A DNA stretch of 64,000 bases from Paenibacillus macerans (GTDB taxonomy: Bacteria; Bacillota; Bacilli; Paenibacillales; Paenibacillaceae), in the NCBI RefSeq assembly GCF_900454495.1, contig NZ_UGSI01000001.1:3844001-3908000 (forward strand), given 5' to 3'. The position numbers and the translations under genes are program-made. A model generated the notes under the pieces. That model had not been told where the DNA came from. It did no database searches and worked only from the letters and a program-made list of their open reading frames with translations. Below, piece by piece: positions 24,699-33,803 of this stretch (position 1 is the stretch's first letter; every line of letters begins with the position of its first letter).

Positions 24699-26498
24699 CT
24701 ATTTCTTCTCTTTACCACAATACGTCATCATTATCACTGCTTCAACATGCACCGTATGCGGGAACATATCGACCGGTGTGACCTCGACCGTCCGGTATCC
24801 GCCGTCCTCAAGGATGCGTAGGTCGCGGGCCAGGGTCGCGGGGTTGCACGATACGTACACCACTCGCTCCGGCTTCATTTCGAGGATCGTGTCGAGGAGT
24901 CGCGGGTCGCAGCCTTTGCGGGGCGGATCGACGACGATAACGTCGGCTTCGATGCCCTGCTCCTTCCAGCGCGGGATAACATCCTCCGAGGCGCCAACCT
25001 CGAATTTCACGTTGGTCATCCCGTTCAGTAGTGCATTGCTGCGCGCATCCTCAATCGCCTCTTTGACAATCTCGACCCCGTACACCTGGTCTGCATGCTG
25101 AGCCAAAAACAGCGAAATCGTGCCGATGCCGCAATAGGCGTCAATGACCGTTTCCTTGCCGGTCAACCCGGCGTACTCCACCGTTTTGTTATACAGAACC
25201 TCCGTTTGGACCGGATTCACCTGATAAAAAGAACGCGCCGAGATGGCAAACTGTACCTTGCCAATATAGTCATAAATCACGTCTCGCCCCCAGAGGACAC
25301 GCGTTTCGTCTCCGAAGATGACATTGGTCTGCTTCGTGTTCACGTTTTGGCAGATGCTGACAACCTGCGGGATTTGCTCCCGGATGAGGCCGATCCAGGT
25401 GTCGGCATGTGGGATGTCCCGCCCGTTGGTGACGAGGACCAGCATCATCTCACCCGTGCGGAACGCCTTCTTCACGACGACATGGCGCAGCAAGCCGCGC
25501 CCGGTCTCCTCGTTGTAGGCGGTGACGCCAAGCTGGCGGCCGATCGCTTTGACGCGGGAAAGGACATCGTCGTTATGTTCGTGCTGAATCAGGCACGTTT
25601 CCATATCGATGATGCGGTGACTGCCCCGCGCGTAAAAGCCGCCGACCAGGCCGCCTTCGGTGACGCCGATCGGGACCTGAGCCTTGTTGCGGTAGCGCCA
25701 AGGCTCGTTCATGCCAAGCGTCGGGCGGACGACAATACCTTGCTCCGGCACGGTGTTGCCATCGGCGCTACCAGCGGCTCCATCCGTACCGAAGCCGCTT
25801 GAAACTAAGCCTTCGGCAGCAGCCAAGCCCTCGCCAGGTGCGGCCTGCACCGCTTTGGTTGCGTCTCCGCCCGCCGCAATGGCTCTCCCGTGCATACTGC
25901 CGGCCGAATCGGCCGCCCCGGAAGGCGCGGTTACCGACTGTGCCGCTGTGGGCACCACGCCTGACTCGGCCGGCTGCGCCGCCCTCGCTACGCGCAGCCG
26001 GCCAATCCGCTCCAGCGCGTCGACGACATGCTGCCGCTTCCATGCCAGCTGCGCTTCGTAGCTCAAGTGCTGCAGCTGGCACCCGCCGCACTGGTCGTAG
26101 ATCGGACAGGGCGCCGGCACGCGGTCCGGACTAGCCTGCACGACGTCAAGCAATTTGGCATAGCCGTACTGCTTTTTCGTCTTCAGCACCCTGACCCGGG
26201 CTTTCTCCCCCGGCAGCGCCCCGGCCACGAACAGCGTGTAGCCTTCGGCCCGTCCCACGCCCTCCCCGTCGTGATTCATCCCGATGATGTCGATGACGAG
26301 TTCATCGTTTTTCGCGACAGGAAGCCCGGGAAGTTCAGCTACGGCTGCGGCTTTCCGTATATGCTTCTCCCCGCTGCCAGCCGCTTGTCCCCTACTTCCA
26401 GGGGGGCGCTCGCTTCCGGAGCGCCGCCCGCCTTTCCCGGTACCTCCGCCTGCTCTACCGCCGGAACCGGCATTGAAGCTTTTTCGTTGCTTAGTCAT
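24699..26498 (-). CDS. rlmD: 23S rRNA (uracil-5)-methyltransferase, RlmD/RlmCD type
   Basis: 599 residues. After a Gly/Arg/Ser-rich tail of about 50 residues comes a TRAM domain (VIDIIGMNHDGEGVGRAEGY). Then the Fe-S motif CPIYDQCGGCQLQH, the SAM site VIDAYCGIGTISLF, and the catalytic VSCNPATLARDL with nucleophilic Cys. The enzyme adds a methyl group to C5 of uridine in 23S rRNA; in Bacillus one protein (RlmCD) does two sites. About 85 Ala/Gly-rich residues are inserted near 175-260, between the Fe-S part and the rest; relatives are about 460 residues. The insertion is GC-rich and looks like expanded low-complexity coding sequence. Confidence 0.85.
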   Translation of the reverse strand: MTKQRKSFNAGSGGRAGGGTGKGGRRSGSERPPGSRGQAAGSGEKHIRKAAAVAELPGLPVAKNDELVIDIIGMNHDGEGVGRAEGYTLFVAGALPGEKARVRVLKTKKQYGYAKLLDVVQASPDRVPAPCPIYDQCGGCQLQHLSYEAQLAWKRQHVVDALERIGRLRVARAAQPAESGVVPTAAQSVTAPSGAADSAGSMHGRAIAAGGDATKAVQAAPGEGLAAAEGLVSSGFGTDGAAGSADGNTVPEQGIVVRPTLGMNEPWRYRNKAQVPIGVTEGGLVGGFYARGSHRIIDMETCLIQHEHNDDVLSRVKAIGRQLGVTAYNEETGRGLLRHVVVKKAFRTGEMMLVLVTNGRDIPHADTWIGLIREQIPQVVSICQNVNTKQTNVIFGDETRVLWGRDVIYDYIGKVQFAISARSFYQVNPVQTEVLYNKTVEYAGLTGKETVIDAYCGIGTISLFLAQHADQVYGVEIVKEAIEDARSNALLNGMTNVKFEVGASEDVIPRWKEQGIEADVIVVDPPRKGCDPRLLDTILEMKPERVVYVSCNPATLARDLRILEDGGYRTVEVTPVDMFPHTVHVEAVIMMTYCGKEKK

Positions 26499-26771
26499 GG
26501 AACTGCTCCTTCACCTTTTGCCAAAAATTTATTCGAAAAGCTCGAAGGCTTCTTTTACCTCGAAACTTGTTGGTTTGTCTATGCGCTCACTATCATCATC
26601 ATAACCCAAGCCCGGCCAATTGTATCCAAACTTTAAGTCCATGTGCGATCCGCTCCTCCCCGTTTGGTTACGAGCCAGTAGATGCTACCCCCAAAAAAAC
26701 CGGCTCAACCTAGAAATCAGCGTACGACAGCCAACTGCCTACCGCATGACCGACCATCGCTGGCCTTCAAA

Positions 26772-26969
26772 ATAACGGCGTTTTAAGTACTTATTATCCG
26801 GAGTCCTAGCGTGTTCACCTACATTAACGACATTTTATGTACTTATTTTCCTATGAATGGTCCAGAAAACAGGCATTTTCTTGCAACGTGGGAAAATAGC
26901 GGCATAAATTGCCTCTACTTCTCTCAAATGAACGGATTTAGCCGGAATAACGTACATTTTTGTCCTTAT
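26772..26969. repeat. Four-unit palindrome array, copy 1
   Basis: Four imperfect 23-bp palindromes of the type ATAACG...CTTAT start at 26772, 26824, 26896 and 26947, that is, 52, 72 and 51 bp apart. Between them the sequence also matches the reverse complement of the arrays at 35550 and 63828 (for example GGACCATTCATAGGAAAATA). No coding function is seen. Confidence 0.7.
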
Positions 26970-27010
26970 TTTTGGGGGCTGGAGAGTTTCTGGTAGCAAC
27001 CTTTTTTTGT

Positions 27011-27310
27011 ACAGTCAATATGCAGTCAATGTGCAGTCAACCTACAGTCAATATACAGCGAGCGGGCGGTCAGTATGCATTCCCAGCGTGCGGTCAGCTT
27101 ACAGTTCACGTGCAGTCAGTTATGCAGTCACTACAGCCAGTACGCAGCAAGCGTACAGTCCACATACAGCCAACGTGCAGTCAGCATACGGTTGCCTGCA
27201 ACTAGCACACAAACCGTCAACTCGCGGCCAGCATACAATCAGCCCCCAGCCAGCACACAACTCGTTAACATGCCGCCAGCGTACGGCTCGTCAACATGCG
27301 CTCAGCGCAC
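27011..27310. repeat. Degenerate 11-bp tandem repeat
   Basis: CAGTCAATRTG-like units begin at 27012, 27023, 27034 and 27045 and continue, increasingly degenerate, to about 27310 (over twenty units). All plus-strand frames stay open for a while simply because of the repeat, without a ribosome binding site, so I do not call a gene. The GC content rises toward the right end. It lies between rlmD and the lipid kinase gene. Confidence 0.7.
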
Positions 27311-27367
27311 AAATCCCCCGCCATCCCGGCGGGGGAGCCTACGCCATATTAGTGCTTCTCCTAAGCA

Positions 27368-28249
27368 CTAAGCAAATATCCGCAAATGCTGCGGCAAAAC
27401 CTCGAACACGCCCGGCAGCTCGCCGCCCAGCTCCCCGTCGAGGTTAAGCTGCACGCGGGCCGGCGAGGTGACCTCCATCCGCCGCGTCTTGAAGTACAGC
27501 ACGTGCGGATCGCTGAAATGATCGCCGCGCAGCGCCATCGTCACCAGGCGGATGAATTCCGCCAGGTTGCATTTCTTGAGGGCGATGACGTCCAGCAGCC
27601 CGTCGTCGATGCGCGCATCCGGCGCCAGCTTCTCGAAGCCGCCGACCGAGTTGCTGTTGGCGATCAGGAACAGCATGAATTCGCCTTCGATGACCTCGTA
27701 GCCCTCAGCATGAAAAATCAGCTCCGTCGGCGACAGGCTGGCCATCTTTTCAATGCCCTTCATATAATAAGCGAGCTGGCCGATCAGCGTCTTCAACCGG
27801 CTGGGGACCTCGTAAGTCAGTTCGGTCAGCTTCCCGCCGCCGGCGATGTTGATAAAGTGACGGCCGTTGACCTTGCCGATGTCGATCGGCCTCGTCTTAT
27901 TCTCGATGACCAGGTCGCAATAATCCTCCCAGCGCCTCGGTATTCCCATGGCCCGGGCGAAATCGTTGGTCGTTCCCAGCGGAAAAATGCCGAGCGGCGG
28001 CAGATTGCTTTTCCCGGCCATGCCGTTCACGACCTCGTTCAGCGTACCGTCGCCGCCGGCCGCTATGACGATATCGTATCCGCGTTCGACCGCCTCGGCA
28101 GCTTCGCGCGTAGCGTCCCCCGCCCCTGTCGTCGCGTGGCAGGACGTTTCGATGCCGTGGCGATCCAAACGCTCCAGCACATCCGGCAAAATGCGCCGCA
28201 TTTCTTCCCTTCCCGAGGTGGGATTATAAATCAACCTAGCTCTTTTCAT
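27368..28249 (-). CDS. Diacylglycerol/lipid kinase, DagK/YegS family
   Basis: 293 residues. The nucleotide-binding signature AAGGDGTLNEVVNGM and IFPLGTTNDFARAMG are diagnostic for the DAGK catalytic domain; the beta-rich C-terminal domain ends in VQLNLDGELGGELPGVFEVL. The soluble enzyme phosphorylates diacylglycerol to phosphatidic acid and recycles lipid from lipoteichoic acid synthesis. The ATG at 28249 has AGGTGG in front; a GTG at 28261 is possible. In Bacillus dagB/dagK sits next to rumA (rlmCD), as here, which supports the call. Confidence 0.88.
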   Translation of the reverse strand: MKRARLIYNPTSGREEMRRILPDVLERLDRHGIETSCHATTGAGDATREAAEAVERGYDIVIAAGGDGTLNEVVNGMAGKSNLPPLGIFPLGTTNDFARAMGIPRRWEDYCDLVIENKTRPIDIGKVNGRHFINIAGGGKLTELTYEVPSRLKTLIGQLAYYMKGIEKMASLSPTELIFHAEGYEVIEGEFMLFLIANSNSVGGFEKLAPDARIDDGLLDVIALKKCNLAEFIRLVTMALRGDHFSDPHVLYFKTRRMEVTSPARVQLNLDGELGGELPGVFEVLPQHLRIFA

Positions 28250-28268
28250 CCCTAACGCCACCTGATTT

Positions 28269-29129
28269 TCATATTGTCAATGATCCCATTATATGCAAAA
28301 TGTGCTGCAACATCCAGCGGGACAGGAGCGGATGCGGCAGCAGGGCGTCCCCCGAATAACGGTACGATAACCCGTTTAACCGCGAAGGAATCATCGTCTT
28401 GGTAAAATACCCGGCGCTTAAAAACAAAGGGGCCACGATGACGTCATACCCTTGCTCCTCCGACCAAAAGCCGACTTTGCGCCGCACGCTGTCCGGATTT
28501 AACAGAGCATAGTCGGCGGCCGCCAGCCCGCTGATTTGCCCTACCCGGGCGGCCAGCGAGGAAATCCCCCGCTCCCATCGTTTCAGAAATGCCTCATGGA
28601 TGCTGCCATGGCCCACAAGCAGCAGCACCTCGCGATCCGGACTTTCCGACAGCTCCTTCACCTTGTCCCAGACCATCTCGGCAACCAGCGGATCATCATC
28701 TATAGGATCGCCAAAAATCACGCGCCCGGATACCCGAAACCTTTCCAGATCGGTTTCCTTTTCCGGCGTGTCCTTTACGCCCAGCGCATACGCGATCTCA
28801 TCGATATGCGTGCTGCCCGAAGATACAAATAAAGGAATGACAATCAAATCTGTCACTCCTTGCGCTTCCAGCTCGTTTATCCCGTCCTGAATTAGGCGGC
28901 CCTCGACGATTTCCAGGAACGCCGACACCACGGGAAGTTCCGCGGGCAAACCAGCCGCCGCTTCCGCGACAGCCTCGTCCACCAGGGCTATCCAATGATC
29001 GTCGGGAGAGCCGTGGCTGATCACCAGCACCCCCGGTTTTGATGCAGTCGAATCCCTATGCGGCGGAGCCTGAAGCGGCTGGGTCTCTGCCGGACGCCCC
29101 ATGTCCGCCGTCCGAATTTTTTCCTTCAT
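28269..29129 (-). CDS. CbiX-type sirohydrochlorin chelatase-like protein
   Basis: 286 residues with two CbiX-like halves. The first starts VLVISHGSPDDHW (metal His) and has LIVIPLFVSSGSTHIDEIAYALG; the second has LLLVGHGSIHEAF and DVIVAPLFLSAGYFTKTMIP. The family inserts cobalt, iron or nickel into sirohydrochlorin. No tetrapyrrole genes are near, so the metal and product are uncertain; a chelatase-like helper is equally possible. The first 30 residues are polar and probably a tail. Confidence 0.75.
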   Translation of the reverse strand: MKEKIRTADMGRPAETQPLQAPPHRDSTASKPGVLVISHGSPDDHWIALVDEAVAEAAAGLPAELPVVSAFLEIVEGRLIQDGINELEAQGVTDLIVIPLFVSSGSTHIDEIAYALGVKDTPEKETDLERFRVSGRVIFGDPIDDDPLVAEMVWDKVKELSESPDREVLLLVGHGSIHEAFLKRWERGISSLAARVGQISGLAAADYALLNPDSVRRKVGFWSEEQGYDVIVAPLFLSAGYFTKTMIPSRLNGLSYRYSGDALLPHPLLSRWMLQHILHIMGSLTI

Positions 29130-29133
29130 CGGC

Positions 29134-29424
29134 TTAGCGCCCCAAACGGTCCAGCGTCATCTTGTATCCGTCGTTGCCGTAATTCAGGCAGCGCTTGACG
29201 CGGGAGATCGTCGCTGTGCTGGCACCGGTTTCCGCCTCGATCTGGTTGTATGTGCTGCCTTTGCCAAGCATCCGCGCAACTTCCAGCCGCTGGGCCATCG
29301 ATTGGATTTCATTTATCGTGCACAAATCGTCAAAAAAAACGTAGCATTCCTCAATGTCTTTTAACGTTAAAATAGCCTCAAATAATTGATCGATCGTTTT
29401 GTCATTCAACTTCTTCAGCTGCAC
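29134..29424 (-). CDS. yerC: YerC/YecD family TrpR-like DNA-binding protein
   Basis: 96 residues, the family length. The TrpR-like helix-turn-helix is at about 50-80: EVARMLGKGSTYNQIEAETG followed by ASTATISRVKRCLNYG. In Bacillus yerC lies beside yerB; here the yerB-like gene is about 8 kb away. The target genes are unknown. The start ATG lies 15 bases downstream of weak purine-rich sequence. Confidence 0.88.
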   Translation of the reverse strand: MQLKKLNDKTIDQLFEAILTLKDIEECYVFFDDLCTINEIQSMAQRLEVARMLGKGSTYNQIEAETGASTATISRVKRCLNYGNDGYKMTLDRLGR

Positions 29425-29569
29425 TGAATAATCATCCCCTACCGTTACTTAACCACACCCCCATTGTACCCGAGCGGAGTCCCCCTTTTCAAGCATTAAC
29501 GGTTTCACGCATTACAGAAAGAACGCCCAAAATCCGCGAACACCCACCGGAACCGGGACATTCGTCCAT

Positions 29570-29597
29570 ACGCCCCGCGCCCGGGTCTCATAAAGTA
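29570..29597 (+). promoter_or_regulatory. Possible sigma-K-type promoter
   Basis: CATAAAGTA (29589-29597) matches the mother-cell sigma-K -10 pattern CATANNNTA, with AC 17 bases upstream as a -35. It lies 71 bases before the basic spore-type protein gene. Sigma-E cannot be excluded. Confidence 0.4.
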
Positions 29598-29667
29598 TAG
29601 TATTACAAACGCCTATATCCCCAAAAAAGGGCGTTCCGATAAAATATCAAAAAAGGACAGTGATACC

Positions 29668-30165
29668 ATGCGACATCATCATGCTTACCGGCAAAGCGCG
29701 GCGCCCACGGCATTTCCGTATACCGACTATTACCCTGGAGTAAATCCTTACGAATCGGTCCCGTCCGATTCTACGGCGCTCACGCCCTATACTCCGCCGT
29801 CCATCGAACCGTTTGATGGCGCTTCGGGCGCGGCGGCGGGCGGTTCCCCAGGATCGGCCGGCAGCCTTTCTATCCCCAATCTGGGCGATCTGAAAGGCAT
29901 CGTCGACAAGCTTGGCGGCGTTGACGGGATACTGACCACTGTGGGCAAAGTGCAAAAGGTGATGGAAACCGTCCAACAATTCGCCCCGATGGCCAAAATG
30001 ATTGCCAGCCTCCTTCCGTTCGGCAAAAAGAAACAAAGCGGCGGATCCGGAGGACGGATGGACGAATACCGGCCCCGCCGCCGCAAAAAAAGCCGCAGCG
30101 GCCCGCAGAGACGCCGCGGCGGGAGCCGGGGGCGCAGCGGCAAAACGGGCAAACGCCGCCGTTAA
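29668..30165 (+). CDS. Basic spore-coat-type protein (YqfQ/VrrA-like)
   Basis: 165 residues. The N-terminal 60 residues are Tyr/Pro/Ser-rich (HHHAYRQSAAPTAFPYTDYY), typical of coat proteins. A conserved helical middle, LGDLKGIVDKLGGVDGILTT and PMAKMIASLLPFGKKK, resembles YqfQ of Bacillus. The C-terminus is almost purely Arg/Lys/Gly. AAAGGACAG precedes the ATG. It is one of only two sizeable plus-strand genes in the window and lies behind a mother-cell-like promoter. A coat or spore-core role is inference. A CCGCCG/CGGCGG hairpin overlaps its stop. Confidence 0.65.
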   Translation: MRHHHAYRQSAAPTAFPYTDYYPGVNPYESVPSDSTALTPYTPPSIEPFDGASGAAAGGSPGSAGSLSIPNLGDLKGIVDKLGGVDGILTTVGKVQKVMETVQQFAPMAKMIASLLPFGKKKQSGGSGGRMDEYRPRRRKKSRSGPQRRRGGSRGRSGKTGKRRR

Positions 30166-30199
30166 TCCGGCGGTGCTTGGCTTGCGATGCTGCCCGCCA

Positions 30200-31159
30200 T
30201 TACTTAAACCAGCCCCGCTTGCCGAACCAGAGAATCATCAACCCGCCGAGTGCCAGCATCACGGTTAAGACAGCAAAATAACCGTATTTCCAAGACAGCT
30301 CGGGCATATAGGCAAAATTCATCCCGTAGATACCGGCGATCAGCGTCAGCGGCATAAACACCGTCGTAATGACGGTCAACGTTTTCATGATCCCGTTCAT
30401 CCGGTTCGAATTCAGCGAAATGTAGGAGTCGCGCAAATCGGCGGTCATTTCCCGGTCGGCCTCAATCATTTCGGACAGCTTCAGCAAATGATCGTGAATG
30501 TCCGCATAATAGGCGCGCGGCTCCTTATCGCCCTGCACATGCTGCGAATTTAAGATGCGGTACATCAGGTCGCGCATCGGCACGATCGTCCGCCGCAGCT
30601 TCAGCAGCCGGCTGCGCAGGTCGAACACCTGGTTCATCAGCAGTTCCACCGACTCGCGGCTCCCCATTTTCTCCAGTTCGTCCAGCTCGTCCTCGATCGC
30701 ATACACGCAAGGGAAATACTGATCCACCAGACTGTCGACCACCATATACGCCGCGGAATAAGGCCCGTGCACCCAAACCTTCCGGTCATGGGCCCGCTTC
30801 AGCATGTTTTTCCATGCCTCGTCCATTTCCCGCAGCCTGTGCTGATGGAACGACACCAGATACCTGTCCCCAATAAACAGATTCACTTCCACCGTGCCCA
30901 AGGTGTCCGGGTCCAGAGCATGCAGCACCAGAAACTGATAATCCTCGTAATAGTCCATTTTGGGACGCTGCAATACATGCAGGCAGTCCTCAATCGCCAG
31001 CGGATGAAACCGGAAAAAAGAACCCAGCAGTTCGGCCTCCTCCGGCGACGGTTCGTTAAAATCGGCCCAGATCCATACGTACTCCTCGTCACGCGAGCGC
31101 TCCAGCGGAATGTCCGGAACGACTTTATGGTCGTGCGTCATCCCCATTACTCTGATCAA
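30200..31159 (-). CDS. corA: CorA family magnesium/cobalt transporter
   Basis: 319 residues from the TTG at 31159, which has AAGGGGGAAGGG in front; ATG codons 33 and more bases upstream would make it 326-362 residues. The soluble N-terminal domain is followed by the long stalk helix and two C-terminal membrane helices. The pore motif is YGMNFAYMPE, with the second helix ending in WFGKRGWFK. CorA is a pentameric Mg2+ channel. It stands alone, convergent with the spore-type protein gene. Confidence 0.9.
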   Translation of the reverse strand: MIRVMGMTHDHKVVPDIPLERSRDEEYVWIWADFNEPSPEEAELLGSFFRFHPLAIEDCLHVLQRPKMDYYEDYQFLVLHALDPDTLGTVEVNLFIGDRYLVSFHQHRLREMDEAWKNMLKRAHDRKVWVHGPYSAAYMVVDSLVDQYFPCVYAIEDELDELEKMGSRESVELLMNQVFDLRSRLLKLRRTIVPMRDLMYRILNSQHVQGDKEPRAYYADIHDHLLKLSEMIEADREMTADLRDSYISLNSNRMNGIMKTLTVITTVFMPLTLIAGIYGMNFAYMPELSWKYGYFAVLTVMLALGGLMILWFGKRGWFK

Positions 31160-31248
31160 GCCGACCCTTCCCCCTTTCTTCATGCCGCTCGATATCATGA
31201 TTTCAGCGTACGCGAAAACGCCGCTTCGCGCAATTATTCCCCGGCGCC

Positions 31249-32586
31249 TTATTTGGCTTTTTGGGCTCCGAACTTGCTGCGAATCCATGCCGTAAGGAAC
31301 AGGAGCAGGCCGAAAACGAAAAACGTGAAGTCAAGAAAAATATGGCTTCCCGCCATATAGCGCTCAAAATCGATATTGCTGGGCGGGGTCCAAAAGCTCA
31401 TGACCAAAATCAAAAATCCGAGCGGCAGGGCGAGCGCCCGATAATCCTTCAGTCCGATCCACTGGGCCATTCCCAAAGTCGCGCCATATTGGTAGATGGC
31501 CAATTGGATAAATGTCCCGGGAAGCCATACGGCCAACAGCAAGGCATCGATATGCTGAAAAAATTCGCCGACGGCGATGTACCGGACGACTTCGACGAAC
31601 GGATAATTGAGCGAAATGGCGTGTTGCCCGAACAGAAAGACCGCAACGAGGCCGGACACCACAAGCGTCACCATCAGCAGGAACCAGGCCGCCAAGCCGT
31701 AAAGCGCCGCCTTCCGGCGGTTCGACAACAGCGGCAAATAGAGCCCTAAAACGATATACGCCCCGAACCAGGAGAACGGAACGACCGCCCCCTTCAGGGA
31801 CGGAGCCAGGCCATTCCCGAGAATCGGAAACACATTCGAAACGTCCCATTCGGGAATGGTAAGCACGACGAGCAGCGCGAAAACGAGAACCGTAATCGGA
31901 AGAAACAGCTGCGCCAATCTTCCCAGCGTTTCCACTCCTGCCCTGACCGTGTAGGATATAAGAACCATGATGCCGCCTGCGGAAACGAGCGGGGGCGTGA
32001 TTTCCAAAAAAACGGAGGAAATAAAGTCGCCGTAAATCCGCAAAATAACGCTGGTCAGGTAAGCCAGGTAAAATACGACGACCAATCCCGCCGCTTTGCC
32101 CAGATATTTGCCGAGCAGACGCTGGCTGTATTCAATGATTGTCTCCTCCGGAAACATGCGGCCCAGACGGAACATGGCGAGCAGGAAGAATAAGCCGGCC
32201 AGATGGGCCCAAACGGGCGACAGCCATAAATCCCGGCCCGCGGCTTCGCCCGTGACTTTCGGAATGAGCAGCAGGCCGTCATACGCCAGCAAAGAATATA
32301 TAAGAAACGCTAATTGTCCCGCGGTAATCTTTCCTTTCTCTGCCATAAGACGACACCTCATCCTCCTATTAAAGCCGGCAAGCGGCCGGTATAACCAGTC
32401 GATCAGCATGAGCGGTCCCGGAAGCCTCGGAAATATGACCAGCAGCAAGGCTGAAATCCAGCCGATAGCCGCTACGGCGATAAGCGCCGCACGTTCCCGG
32501 GCGCTGCCTTTGTTCAGACGCAGCCATTCGAACCTGACGATCAATACGACAGCCAGCGATATTGCCGCAATTTTTAGCCACATCAT
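31249..32586 (-). CDS. gerAB: GerAB-type spore germination permease with N-terminal membrane extension
   Basis: 445 residues. From M82 (ATG at 32346, with GAGGTG seven bases upstream) the product is 365 residues with about ten membrane helices (GKITAGQLAFLIYSL), exactly the usual GerAB length in the APC-type spore germination permease family. The first 81 residues (two hydrophobic stretches) continue in the same frame with no stop, beginning at an ATG that overlaps the gerAC stop (ATGA). So either a small membrane protein is fused to GerAB or there are two starts. GerAB senses amino acid germinants in the spore inner membrane together with GerAA and GerAC. Confidence 0.85.
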   Translation of the reverse strand: MMWLKIAAISLAVVLIVRFEWLRLNKGSARERAALIAVAAIGWISALLLVIFPRLPGPLMLIDWLYRPLAGFNRRMRCRLMAEKGKITAGQLAFLIYSLLAYDGLLLIPKVTGEAAGRDLWLSPVWAHLAGLFFLLAMFRLGRMFPEETIIEYSQRLLGKYLGKAAGLVVVFYLAYLTSVILRIYGDFISSVFLEITPPLVSAGGIMVLISYTVRAGVETLGRLAQLFLPITVLVFALLVVLTIPEWDVSNVFPILGNGLAPSLKGAVVPFSWFGAYIVLGLYLPLLSNRRKAALYGLAAWFLLMVTLVVSGLVAVFLFGQHAISLNYPFVEVVRYIAVGEFFQHIDALLLAVWLPGTFIQLAIYQYGATLGMAQWIGLKDYRALALPLGFLILVMSFWTPPSNIDFERYMAGSHIFLDFTFFVFGLLLFLTAWIRSKFGAQKAK

Positions 32587-33797
32587 CGTTTAGGCCGCTC
32601 CTTTTCCGGTAAGCTGGCGGGGAACCTGTTCATGCCGATGCGGCGTACGCTCACATCGACCGCCACCTGAACTTCCATCCCGGGAAAGAACTGCTCCCAG
32701 TTGGCCTGAAGTTCCTTCCATGCTCGGGGGCTCTTGCGGTTGATCGCTTGTCCGAAATTAAAAATATCGGTCCGCATCCGCTGGGACTCCTTGACTGTTT
32801 GCTCCACCGTCTCCCGAATATGATCGGCCATCGCAGCTTCAATCTCGTGAATATGCTTCGGCTCCGACACGACCAGACGGGTTGTATTTTGAACAATGCT
32901 CAGTTCCGAGCTGATGCGGATTCCCATTTGCCACTCCCCTTCCTTACGGGAAGGGACCAAACGCGCATCCGAGGCGATCACCATAAGCGATATGCGCGAG
33001 GGCGACGTCCCCTCGAGTTCTATCGTTTCCACATCCCGCTTCAATTGGTTGTTCACCCATTTCGTACCCGGAAATAAGTCCCCCGTCAACGTTCCGACCA
33101 TACGGCCCCGGTTAAATACCGCATAACCCTTTATATGGGTATCGCCTGTCCCGCCTCCTCCTTGTTCCGGGACATCGATGTAAGGCAGGATCGCCGTTTC
33201 CTCTTCCCCGTTTAAGCGCTGAACCAGCTTGTTTAGCGTCAACGGCTTGTTAAAGGCGCGGACGGCTTCGCCCTCCAGCAAGTCGGCTTTGGTCTGTTCG
33301 AGCAAATAGGGCGAGTTGAAAAAGTCCCGGACCTTGCCCCGGGTGATGAAAGGCAGCACCCGCAGACGGACTTCATTGTCGCGCAGCAGGTAATCCAGCT
33401 GTTCGCGAAACCCGTCTTTCGCCAGCGCTTCCCCGAAAATCAGCACCTCCAACTGCCCCCAATAAATCGTTCGCGGCAGCATCGTTTGGAGTTTATTAAC
33501 CGCATCCCCCACCGTTTCCCCGGCTGCGGAGCGGATCAAGGTTTGCCCGCCGCCTTGCTGCTATCCGCCTGAAGACTTGCCGCCGCTTTCCTCTTGCTTC
33601 GGCGCGGCGATTTCCAAGGTCAGCTCGACGGCGCCGTCTTCCGTCCGGTCAAAACCTGCGCTCGTTACGATCGCCAGTCCGTTTACTTCCTCTCCGTCCC
33701 AGCAGCCGGTTAAGGAGAGAAACGCAGCGCAGGCCGCAAAAGGCAGCAGCCGTTGAATCACCAACCCGATCGCGGATCTCCGTTTACGATTTCGCAT
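32583..33797 (-). pseudogene. gerAC: gerAC germination lipoprotein gene with in-frame amber codon
   Basis: Codons 1-78 encode a lipoprotein signal (LSLTGCWDGEEVNGLAIVTS, the GerAC N-terminal pattern). Then TAG at 33561-33563 interrupts, and the same frame goes on with QQGGGQTLIRSAAGETVGDA and the full Ger(x)C body to 32583. Without the stop it would be a normal protein of about 404 residues. CAG to TAG is the simplest change. The second part has an internal start possibility but would lack the lipid anchor. It overlaps gerAB by four bases. It could be a true nonsense mutation or a sequencing error. Confidence 0.8.
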
Positions 33798-33803
33798 ATG
33801 GTT

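Noticed and set aside
27007..27447. Open plus-strand frames of 80-146 codons rich in Ser, Gln, Tyr and Ala
   Set aside because: All three frames are open only because of the 11-bp repeat; no ribosome binding site and no protein-like composition.
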